11,115 nt of DNA, taken from NCBI GenBank assembly GCA_035273885.1, contig DATEOR010000023.1:1-11115 (forward strand), given 5' to 3'. Each line of letters begins with the position of its first letter. Positions within the stretch are counted from its first letter, which is position 1. Below are positions 5,416 through 11,115 of this stretch, piece after piece. This DNA is from DATEOR01 sp035273885 (lineage in GTDB: Bacteria; Actinomycetota; Thermoleophilia; Gaiellales; Gaiellaceae). Made by a program: the position numbers and the translations under genes. Under the pieces are notes generated by a model, which had not been told where the DNA came from, searched no databases, and saw nothing but the letters and a program-made list of their open reading frames with translations.

Positions 5416-7824
5416 CTAGGCACGCACGCGCTCGTTCTCCGGGTCGTAGAGGACGTCGGGCGCGATCTCTGCCGGAACGATCTCCCCGAACACCTCGACC
5501 CCGATCTTCGCTCCCTCCTCGAGCTCGGCGGGAACGTAGCCGAGCGCGACGTTGCGGCCGACCGTGAATCCGTAGCCCGCGCTGCGCACGCGGCCGACCA
5601 CCGAGCCGTTCAGGTGGATGGCCTCGCCGCCGTAGACCGTGGCGTACTCCTCGCCCCCGACGAGCAGCGTCCGCAGGCGCCGCGCCGGCTCCTTGCCGTC
5701 GAGTGCGGCGCGGCCGTTGAAGTCCTTGTCCCGGGAGACGCAGAAGTCGAGCCCCGCCTCGAGCGGGTCTTCGCCCGCGGTGAGATCGGTGCCGAAGTAG
5801 CGGTAACCCTTCTCGAGCCGAAGAGAGTCGAGGACGCGGTAGCCGCCCGGGGCGATCCCGTGCGGCTCCCCGGCCTCCATCAGACGGTCCCAGACCTGCA
5901 CCGCCGCCTCACGCGCCACGTAGAGCTCGAAGCCGAGCTCGCCGACATAGGTGATGCGCTGTGCCAGCACCTGGATTCCGCCCACCGCGATCTCCCTCGC
6001 CCGGCGAAACGGCAGGGCTTCGCCGGAGACGTCGTCCTCCGCGACGCTCGCCAGCACCGCGCGGGCGTGCGGGCCCCAGAGGCCGATCACGGCTACATCG
6101 TCCGTCTCGTCGCGGACCTCCACGGGCCCGTCCTCCGGCCGGACGTTGAGCCGCAGCCAGCCGAGATCGGAGTCGACGGCACCCGCGCCCGTCACCACGC
6201 GAAAGCGCTCGTCGCCGAGCCGCGTGACCGTGAGGTCGGAGACGATGCCGCCCCCGTCGTTCAGGAACTGCGTGTAGACGACGGACCCAACCGGGCGGTC
6301 GATCCGGTTGTCGGCGACCCGCTCGAGAAGCGGAAGCGCACCCGGCCCGGACACCTCGATCTTCCCGAAGGAGGTCATGTCGATGATCCCGACGCGCTCG
6401 CGGAAGGCGCGGTGCTCCTCCGCGAGAAGCTCGAGATACGGCGGAGCCGTCCAGCCGAACTCACGCTGGTCTGCTCCCGCGCGACGCCAGGCCTCGCCGG
6501 GGCGAAAGTAGTCGGCCCGCTCCCAGCCGTTCTTCGTCCCGAAGACCGCCCCGAGCTCCTGCAGGCGCCCGTGCAGCGGGCTGAGCCGCTGCGGCCTCCC
6601 CCACTCGTCTGTGTCGAGCGGATACCGGAGGCGGTAGTAGTAGCGGTAGACCTCGCGCGCCGCGGCTGTCGTGAAGCCGGGATCGCGGTAGGGGCCGCCG
6701 AAGCGCCAGGGCCGGTAGCCCTGCACGTCCAGCTCGGACTCGCCGGAGGTGATCAGCTCCGCGGCTGTCTTCCCCATGCCGCCGGCACCGCCGAATCCGT
6801 TGAGCGAGAGGCCCGCGGCCATCCAGAAGCCCGGCACCCCCGGCATCGGGCCGAGCAGCGGATTCCCGTCGGGGGTCATCGCGTCCGGGTGGCAGACGAG
6901 CTTGACCATGCCCGCGTCCTGCAGGAAGGGGAAGCGGCGGATCGCGCCTTGCCAGAGCGGCCGGAAGCGCTCCTCGTCGGGCGGGAGCGAGCTGCTCCCG
7001 TGCTCCCAGGGCACGCCGTCCTCCCAGCGCGAGGCCGGGTCGCCTTCGTAGCCGCCGAAGAGCATCCCGCCAGCCTCGCTCCGCCCGTAGACGAGGTTGT
7101 CCGTGTCCCGGAAGCACGGCATCTCCCGGGGCAGCTCGTGACCGTCGACCGCGGCGAGCGCGATGTGCTGGTGATCGACCGGGACCGACGGAGTGAAGGC
7201 ACCGACCATCGCCGCGACCTGCGGCGCCCAGATCCCGCAGGCGTTCACCACGCACTCGGTCTCCATCCGGCCCGTCTCGGTGTGGACTGCGCGCACCTCC
7301 CGCCCCGCCCCGAGCTCGATCCCGGTCACGCGCGCCCCGGTCCGGATCTGCACACCCAGCTCCCTCGCCGCAGCGGCCAGCGCATGCGTCGCCGTGTGCG
7401 GATCGACAGCGCCGTCGTCGGGGATCCAGACCGCGCCGTACAGCGACTCCTTCGTCGCCGCAGGCATGAGCCGCACCGCCTCCTCGGGTCCGACCACCTC
7501 GACGTCGAGACCGATCGCGCGCGCCCGGCTCGCGCCGCGCTGCAGCTCCTTGAGGCTCTCTGGACTCGATGCGATACGCAGGCTTCCCACCGCCTCGAAG
7601 ACGCCAAGCTGGCGGTAGAGCTCCACGCTGTAGCGGCGGAAGCGCATCATCGTCGGCGACGGGTTGAACTGGGTGACTAGCCCGGCCGCGTGGCATGTCG
7701 ACCCGCTCGTCAGCTCGCCCTTCTCGAGAAGGAGCACGTCCGTCCAGCCCGCCCTGGCGAGGTGATAGGCGACGCTCGTCCCGGTGATCCCGCCGCCGAT
7801 GACAACCACCCTCGCCCGCTCCAT
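5416..7824 (-). CDS. Dimethylglycine/sarcosine dehydrogenase-like flavoprotein with GcvT domain
   Basis: This 802-residue protein has the two-part layout of dimethylglycine and sarcosine dehydrogenases: an N-terminal FAD amine oxidoreductase (about 1-400) and a C-terminal aminomethyltransferase (GcvT) domain (about 430-800). The dinucleotide-binding motif is VVVIGGGITGTSVAYHLARA (7-26). GSTCHAAGLV follows, where His45 matches the histidine that carries covalent FAD in these enzymes. PLLGPMPGVPGFWMAAGLS closes the FAD domain. GcvT features include IGLWGPHARAVL, ITYVGELGFELYV, RVLDSLRLEKGYRYFGTDLT and GLDFCVSRDKDFNGRAAL. The reaction is oxidative N-demethylation with the one-carbon unit going to tetrahydrofolate. 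The exact substrate is undetermined, and other N-methyl amines are possible. The ATG sits four codons before the Rossmann strand, so it is well fixed. It is first in the grd cluster and 20 bases from a divergent kinase gene. Confidence 0.9.
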   Translation of the reverse strand: MERARVVVIGGGITGTSVAYHLARAGWTDVLLLEKGELTSGSTCHAAGLVTQFNPSPTMMRFRRYSVELYRQLGVFEAVGSLRIASSPESLKELQRGASRARAIGLDVEVVGPEEAVRLMPAATKESLYGAVWIPDDGAVDPHTATHALAAAARELGVQIRTGARVTGIELGAGREVRAVHTETGRMETECVVNACGIWAPQVAAMVGAFTPSVPVDHQHIALAAVDGHELPREMPCFRDTDNLVYGRSEAGGMLFGGYEGDPASRWEDGVPWEHGSSSLPPDEERFRPLWQGAIRRFPFLQDAGMVKLVCHPDAMTPDGNPLLGPMPGVPGFWMAAGLSLNGFGGAGGMGKTAAELITSGESELDVQGYRPWRFGGPYRDPGFTTAAAREVYRYYYRLRYPLDTDEWGRPQRLSPLHGRLQELGAVFGTKNGWERADYFRPGEAWRRAGADQREFGWTAPPYLELLAEEHRAFRERVGIIDMTSFGKIEVSGPGALPLLERVADNRIDRPVGSVVYTQFLNDGGGIVSDLTVTRLGDERFRVVTGAGAVDSDLGWLRLNVRPEDGPVEVRDETDDVAVIGLWGPHARAVLASVAEDDVSGEALPFRRAREIAVGGIQVLAQRITYVGELGFELYVAREAAVQVWDRLMEAGEPHGIAPGGYRVLDSLRLEKGYRYFGTDLTAGEDPLEAGLDFCVSRDKDFNGRAALDGKEPARRLRTLLVGGEEYATVYGGEAIHLNGSVVGRVRSAGYGFTVGRNVALGYVPAELEEGAKIGVEVFGEIVPAEIAPDVLYDPENERVRA

Positions 7825-7832
7825 GCGATAGA

Positions 7833-7838
7833 AACCTA
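7833..7838 (-). promoter_or_regulatory. Possible -10 element for the dehydrogenase-grd operon
   Basis: On the minus strand TAGGTT lies eight bases before the dehydrogenase ATG, in the 20-base gap to the divergent kinase. It fits the TAnnnT leaderless pattern seen before other transcription units here, and no ribosome binding site precedes the ATG. The -35 would then fall inside the kinase coding region. Confidence 0.35.
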
Positions 7839-7844
7839 CGCCAC

Positions 7845-8759
7845 GTGGAAGGCGGCGGTGTCCAGATCGACGAAGTCCTCGAGCTCGTCCCCGAGCTTCG
7901 CGACGCGCGCGCCGTCGCCGAGCTCGCCGGCGGGCTGACGAACACGAACTACAAGGTCGAGACCGACGGCGGCGACTATGTCGTCCGCGTGTCGGCGAAG
8001 GACGCAGGCCTCCTCGCGATCGACCGGGAGAACGAGCACCAGAACACGGTTGCCGCAGCGGAAGCCGGCGTCGGCGCTGCGGTCGTCGCCTACCTGCCGG
8101 AGCGCGGCGTCCTCGTCCTCGAGTTCATCGAGGGCCAGACGCAGACCGCCGAGGACCTCCGGCGCGGCGACCGGCTCGACTGGGTCGCGGCCGCATGCCG
8201 GCGGCTGCACGGGGCGCGCCGCTTCCGCGACGACTTCAACATGTTCCGGATCCAAGAGCGGTACCTCGGCCTGGTGCGGGAGCGCGGTTTCCGCCTTCCC
8301 CAGGGGTACCTCGGGTACGAGCCGCAGGTGCGGAGGATCGAGGAAGCCATGGCCGTCCGGGAGGAGGGGACGGTCCCGTGCAACAACGACCTCCTCGCCG
8401 AGAACTTCATCGACGTCGGCGATGGGTTCCGGCTGATCGACTACGAGTACTCCGGAAACAACGACGCGTGCTTCGAGCTCGGCAACGTCTGGAGCGAATC
8501 CAACCTCGCTCTCTCCCAGCTCGACGAGCTCGTCGCCCACTACTACGGCCGACCGCTTCAGAACAAGGTCGCCCGCGCGCGCCTCTGGGGCCTCATGTCC
8601 AAGTACGGCTGGACGCTCTGGGCCTCCATCCAGGACAGCGTCTCCGACATCGACTTCGACTTCTGGGGCTGGGGCATGGAGAAGTACGACCGGGCGGTCG
8701 CGGAGTTCGAGGGCCCCGACTTCGAGCGCCTGCTCGAAGACGTGCAGCGGGAAGACTGA
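7845..8759 (+). CDS. Choline/ethanolamine kinase-like phosphotransferase (APH fold)
   Basis: This 304-residue protein belongs to the aminoglycoside phosphotransferase/choline kinase (LicA-like) fold, which phosphorylates small hydroxyl compounds with ATP. Visible features are the nucleotide loop AGGLTNTNYKVE (28-39), an Arg at the ATP-contacting strand (VVRVS, Arg48), hinge LEFIEG, the catalytic loop VPCNNDLLAENFI (Asp182 and Asn187), and the metal-binding LIDYEYSGNNDACFELGN (Asp199). The usual His of the HxD-type catalytic loop is Asn180 here. A tryptophan-rich C-terminal region follows (YGWTLWASIQDSV, FDFWGWGMEKYD), as in choline kinase relatives. Choline or a related amino alcohol is the likely substrate, in keeping with the divergent N-methylglycine dehydrogenase, but that is inference. 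The GTG start has no clear ribosome binding site or -10; no better in-frame start lies before the nucleotide loop. Confidence 0.8.
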   Translation: MEGGGVQIDEVLELVPELRDARAVAELAGGLTNTNYKVETDGGDYVVRVSAKDAGLLAIDRENEHQNTVAAAEAGVGAAVVAYLPERGVLVLEFIEGQTQTAEDLRRGDRLDWVAAACRRLHGARRFRDDFNMFRIQERYLGLVRERGFRLPQGYLGYEPQVRRIEEAMAVREEGTVPCNNDLLAENFIDVGDGFRLIDYEYSGNNDACFELGNVWSESNLALSQLDELVAHYYGRPLQNKVARARLWGLMSKYGWTLWASIQDSVSDIDFDFWGWGMEKYDRAVAEFEGPDFERLLEDVQRED

Positions 8760-8771
8760 GAGGCGCCGTCA
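8757..8771 (+). repeat. 15-base direct repeat, copy 1
   Basis: TGAGAGGCGCCGTCA begins with the stop codon of the kinase-like gene. An identical copy begins with the stop codon of the ABC ATPase gene at 9636. The core GGCGCC is palindromic. The function is unknown and chance is possible. Confidence 0.4.
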
Positions 8772-8786
8772 CGCCCTAGCCGTGCG

Positions 8787-8792
8787 TAGACT
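8787..8792 (+). promoter_or_regulatory. -10 element of a leaderless promoter for the ABC transporter
   Basis: TAGACT is followed by six bases and then the GTG of the ATPase gene, so transcription would start at or within a base of the start codon. The 39-base gap after the kinase gene has no ribosome binding site. No clear -35 hexamer is visible. Confidence 0.5.
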
Positions 8793-8798
8793 CGCGGC

Positions 8799-9638
8799 GT
8801 GGCCGCGTTCCGCGCACAGGGTCTCGCGAAGCGCTACGGGAACGTGACCGCGCTCGGCGGGGTCGACCTGGAGGTCGGCGAGGGAGAGCTCGTCGGGCTC
8901 CTCGGGCCGAACGGCGCCGGCAAGTCGACACTCGTGAAGATCGCGTGCGGGCTCGTGCGCGCAAGCGCCGGAACGGCCGAGGTCGCCGGTGCGCCGGCCG
9001 GGTCGGCAACCGCGCGCGCCTCGCTCGGCTATCTCGCAGAGCTCTTTCGCTTTCCCGGGTGGTACGACGCCGACGAGCTCCTCGCCCTGCACCAGCGGCT
9101 TGCGGGCTCGGACGGCGGCGAGGCCGAGCGGGCAGAGCTTCTCGACCTCGTCGGCTTGACCGAGGCGAAAGCGCGCAAGGTCGAGGACATGTCGAAGGGC
9201 ATGCAGCAACGCCTCGGCATCGCGCAGTCCCTCGTCGGCAAGCCTCGACTGCTCTTCCTCGACGAGCCGACGAGCGCCCTCGACCCGGTCGGCAGACGAA
9301 CCGTCCGGCGCCTGCTCGAGGAGCTGCGGCGGCGCGGCGTCAGCGTCCTCCTCAACTCCCACCTCCTGAGCGAGGTCGAGCTCGTCTGCGACCGCGTGGT
9401 CATCCTCTCGAAGGGTGTGGTCGTGGCTGCGGGCCGCACCGAGGAGCTGGCACGGCCGCGTGGCGTCGAGGTCGACACCGGCGAGGGCACTCAGGTCTTC
9501 GAGTCGGCCCGGCGGGAGGACGCGCCGAGGATCGTCGCCGACCTCGTCGCGGCCGGGCAGAAGGTGTACGGCGTGCGCGTGCTCGAGACGACCCTCGAGG
9601 AGATCTATCTCGAGGCGGTCGAAGGAGAGACGAGTTGA
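8799..9638 (+). CDS. ABC-2 type transporter ATP-binding protein
   Basis: This 279-residue nucleotide-binding subunit has Walker A GPNGAGKST (36-44), a Q-loop region GYLAELFRFPGW in which Glu81 stands where Gln is usual, a degenerate signature MSKGMQQRLGIAQ (131-143) in place of LSGGQ, Walker B LLFLDEPTSALDP (151-163) and the switch histidine NSHLLSEVE (His188). These variants are typical of the ABC-2 exporter group with separate permeases. The ~60-residue C-terminal extension ending in ETTLEEIYLEAV is the usual tail of this group. It would power the permease encoded directly downstream, which overlaps it by four bases. The GTG start directly follows a likely leaderless promoter. The substrate is unknown; export of a lipid, drug or polysaccharide-related compound is possible. 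Confidence 0.93.
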   Translation: MAAFRAQGLAKRYGNVTALGGVDLEVGEGELVGLLGPNGAGKSTLVKIACGLVRASAGTAEVAGAPAGSATARASLGYLAELFRFPGWYDADELLALHQRLAGSDGGEAERAELLDLVGLTEAKARKVEDMSKGMQQRLGIAQSLVGKPRLLFLDEPTSALDPVGRRTVRRLLEELRRRGVSVLLNSHLLSEVELVCDRVVILSKGVVVAAGRTEELARPRGVEVDTGEGTQVFESARREDAPRIVADLVAAGQKVYGVRVLETTLEEIYLEAVEGETS

Positions 9639-10510
9639 GAGGCGCCGTCATCGTCGCGGGGTACGCGATGCAGGAGAGCGTGCGGCGGCGCGTCTTCCCG
9701 GTCGTGCTCGTCCTCACCGCCGCCTTCCTCGGCCTCTACAGCTTCGGTGTCTACAAGGCGTACCAGTCGATCGACCCGTTCGCGACCGAGTCGATCGGCA
9801 ACGGCAACGAGACAGCGCTCGTCGACACGCGCGTGCTCTTCAGTGCGACGCTCTTCGGCCTTTCGGTCTTCGCGGTGCTCTTCCTCGGCACCGTGCTCGC
9901 GATCTTCCTCAGCCACGCCGTCGTGCGCGGCGATGCCGAGCGGGGGCTCCTACAGCCGCTCGTCGTCCGGCCGGTCGGCCGCGCAGCGCTCCTCGCCGGA
10001 CGGTTCGGGGCGGCCGCGCTCGTGTGCGCCGTCTACGTCATCCTCGTCTACACCGCCTCGCTCCTGATCACACACTGGGTGACGGGCTGGTGGCCCGACC
10101 AGATCGTTCTCCCGGCGGTCGAGCTCGCCGCCGCGATTGCGGTTCTCGTCGGCATCTCGCTCTTCGGCTCGATCATGCTCTCGTCGATCGCGAACGGCAT
10201 CGCGATCTTCATGGTCTTCGGCGCCGGCCTCGTCGCGGGGCTGCTCGGCCAGATCGGCGAGGCGCTCAACTCCGACAGCCTGAACACGATCGCGAACGTC
10301 GCGTCCTGGGCCCTTCCGTTCGAGGCCCTCTACCAGGACGCCCTGAACAGGATCACGGCCGACACCGAGGGATTCACGAAGGTCGCGCTCTCGCTCGGGC
10401 CCTTCGGCGGCGCGCAGCCCGCCGGCGCCTGGCTCTGGCCGTGGGTGGTCGTCTACCTCGCCGTTCTGGGCCTGATCGGGCTCTGGGCCTTCAATCGCAA
10501 AGACCTGTAG
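9635..10510 (+). CDS. ABC-2 family transporter permease
   Basis: This 291-residue integral membrane protein has six hydrophobic segments: about residues 16-36, 66-92 (FSATLFGLSVFAVLFLGTVL), 118-138, 150-172, 175-200 and 265-287. That is the ABC-2 permease layout, with a short cytoplasmic start and VVRGDAERGLLQPLVVRPVG, a segment typical of the family, after helix 2. It should pair with the preceding ATPase. The start was set at TTG 9635, whose TTGA overlap with the ATPase stop and AAGGAG site seven bases upstream argue strongly for it; the next ATG (9668) has no such site. The stop is followed by a GC-rich hairpin. The substrate is unknown. Confidence 0.9.
   Translation: MRGAVIVAGYAMQESVRRRVFPVVLVLTAAFLGLYSFGVYKAYQSIDPFATESIGNGNETALVDTRVLFSATLFGLSVFAVLFLGTVLAIFLSHAVVRGDAERGLLQPLVVRPVGRAALLAGRFGAAALVCAVYVILVYTASLLITHWVTGWWPDQIVLPAVELAAAIAVLVGISLFGSIMLSSIANGIAIFMVFGAGLVAGLLGQIGEALNSDSLNTIANVASWALPFEALYQDALNRITADTEGFTKVALSLGPFGGAQPAGAWLWPWVVVYLAVLGLIGLWAFNRKDL
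9636..9650 (+). repeat. 15-base direct repeat, copy 2
   Basis: This is identical to 8757-8771. It begins with the TGA stop of the ATPase gene and covers the first codons of the permease, so part of it is constrained by coding. Confidence 0.4.
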
Positions 10511-10511
10511 C

Positions 10512-10538
10512 TCCCCCATCCGGGGGACCCGATTCGGG
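10512..10538 (+). terminator. Hairpin pair after the ABC permease
   Basis: Directly after the permease stop, TCCCCC-ATCC-GGGGGA forms a perfect six-base-pair stem (10512-10527). A second small hairpin, CCCG-ATT-CGGG (10528-10538), follows. There is no T-tract, as is common for terminators in high-GC actinobacteria. It sits between the end of the ABC operon and the likely promoter of the next gene, which supports a terminator role. Confidence 0.5.
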
Positions 10539-10550
10539 CCGATCCCGCCC

Positions 10551-10556
10551 TACAGT
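10551..10556 (+). promoter_or_regulatory. -10 element of a leaderless promoter for the small membrane protein
   Basis: TACAGT is followed by six bases and the GTG at 10563, the same arrangement as at 8787. No ribosome binding site precedes the GTG. The -35 region is not recognisable and would overlap the terminator hairpins. Confidence 0.45.
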
Positions 10557-10562
10557 CAGAGC

Positions 10563-10856
10563 GTGTGGGAGCTGGACCGAGCGCTGGAGGACGACACTCG
10601 CGCTGCGAGCCTGTTCGCATGGCTCGGCGCAGTGGGGGCTCTCACCTGGCTCGCGTCAATCGTCCTCGCCGACTCGCTCCTCCCGATCACGACCATCACG
10701 GCGCTCGGAGCGCTGGTCTTCGGCTTCGTCGGCTGGCGCGCTACCAAGCACGGAAATCCGCGTGAGGCGACCAACTTCGTCGCGATTTCTCTCGCGGTCG
10801 TCCTCGCCGTGCTCTGGCTCTTCCTGCTCGGCTCGCTGCTCCTGCGACTCTTCTAG
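10563..10856 (+). CDS. Small membrane protein, three predicted helices, unknown function
   Basis: I do not recognise a family. The 97-residue product starts with a short charged segment (WELDRALEDDTR) and has three hydrophobic helices at about 17-39, 42-58 and 72-94. The second and third are separated by a polar loop, RATKHGNPREATN. That loop resembles the short basic linkers of generic DUF4190-like small membrane proteins, but the match is too weak to name. GTG was chosen because it sits six bases after a TACAGT hexamer. The gene has its own likely promoter and is separated from the ABC genes by a hairpin. Its stop codon is shared on the opposite strand with that of the aldo/keto reductase gene (CTAG, 10853-10856). 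Confidence 0.75.
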   Translation: MWELDRALEDDTRAASLFAWLGAVGALTWLASIVLADSLLPITTITALGALVFGFVGWRATKHGNPREATNFVAISLAVVLAVLWLFLLGSLLLRLF

Positions 10857-11115
10857 TCGCCCATCGGAGCGGCGACGAGGACGCCGCCGAGAATCTCGTC
10901 GATCCGCTCGAGAACGTCGTCCCCGAGCTCGACGCCGCTCGCCGCGACGTTGTCGTCCACCTGCTCGGGGCGCGAGGCGCCGACGATCGCGCTCGAGACT
11001 CCCGGCTCCCGGAGAACCCAGGCGAGCGCGAGCTGCGCCATCGTGACCCCGAGATCGTCCGCGACGGCGCGCAGGTCCTGCACCGCCTCGAGCACGTCGT
11101 CGCGCATGAAGCGGG
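10853..11115 (-). CDS. Aldo/keto reductase, C-terminal part (cut by window edge)
   Basis: The frame enters from the right edge and gives about 87 residues before TAG at 10855-10853. GVTMAQLALAWVLREPGV is the conserved helix of the aldo/keto reductase barrel, and SSAIVGASRPEQVDDN is the NADP(H)-binding segment (Ala/Arg/Gln/Asn contacts) near the C-terminus. These enzymes reduce aldehydes and ketones with NADPH. Catalytic Asp, Tyr, Lys and His lie in the missing part, so activity cannot be judged. An ATG at 11107 is probably internal, because the frame stays open to the edge and helix sequence continues upstream of it (RFMRDDV). The gene converges on the small membrane protein gene. Confidence 0.9.
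   Translation of the reverse strand, partial: RFMRDDVLEAVQDLRAVADDLGVTMAQLALAWVLREPGVSSAIVGASRPEQVDDNVAASGVELGDDVLERIDEILGGVLVAAPMGD

Noticed and set aside
3913..7680. Very long open frame on the + strand opposite grdB, grdE and the dehydrogenase
   Set aside because: The translation is low-complexity, rich in Arg, Ala, Pro and Gly, with no recognisable domain. It lies antisense to genes with clear family motifs and comes from scarcity of stop codons in GC-rich DNA.
8945..10510. A long protein fusing Arg-rich sequence to the ABC permease
   Set aside because: The first ~230 residues are an off-frame reading of the ATPase gene. The TTG at 9635 with its AAGGAG site gives a normal permease.
1..11115. 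tRNA or rRNA genes, CRISPR arrays, insertion sequences, phage or toxin-antitoxin genes
   Set aside because: I looked on both strands and saw no cloverleaf, spaced repeats, transposase motifs or terminal inverted repeats.

Overview
The window is very GC-rich, with G or C at nearly every third codon position and long antisense open frames that look like composition artefacts. Leaderless-looking promoters (TAnnnT six to eight bases before a start codon) recur. Together these suggest a high-GC actinobacterium, possibly of the Thermoleophilia/Gaiellales or Rubrobacter kind; that placement is inference. The tail of a CtaG-like cytochrome oxidase assembly protein at the left edge suggests an oxygen-respiring host.

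Layout. Left edge, + strand: the end of a ctaG-like gene and tag (3-methyladenine DNA glycosylase I). Centre, - strand, read from 7824 down to 720: a six-gene cluster that starts with a dimethylglycine/sarcosine dehydrogenase-like flavoprotein fused to a GcvT domain. It continues with a GrdE-type component B subunit, a GrdB-type selenoprotein, GrdC, thioredoxin and the selenoprotein GrdA. Diverging from its head is a choline-kinase-like phosphotransferase (+), followed by an ABC ATPase/permease pair, a hairpin, and a small three-helix membrane protein. Right edge, - strand: the C-terminal part of an aldo/keto reductase.

The key observation is that both grdA and grdB are interrupted by an in-frame UGA exactly at the conserved selenocysteine site (minus-strand codons at 1058-1056 and 3178-3176). 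Conventional gene calling would split each into two fragments. Reading through restores full-length proteins of 154 and 423 residues with family sequence on both sides. ATGA overlaps (grdE/grdB and trxA/grdA) and a two-base gap (grdC/trxA) indicate coupled translation.

How the genes may work together. In anaerobic amino-acid fermenters, component B binds glycine, sarcosine or betaine, GrdA carries the carboxymethyl group on selenium, component C (GrdC plus GrdD) releases acetyl phosphate, and thioredoxin supplies electrons. Here the same core is joined to an N-methylglycine dehydrogenase-like enzyme and lies beside a choline-kinase-like gene, which suggests choline/betaine/dimethylglycine/sarcosine metabolism. 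The cluster departs from the fermentative version: no grdD, grdX or trxB is present, GrdC is short, GrdB lacks a cysteine beside the selenocysteine, and the pyruvoyl-forming cysteine region of GrdE is altered. It may be a variant reductase with a different substrate or fate of the acetyl group; this is a hypothesis.
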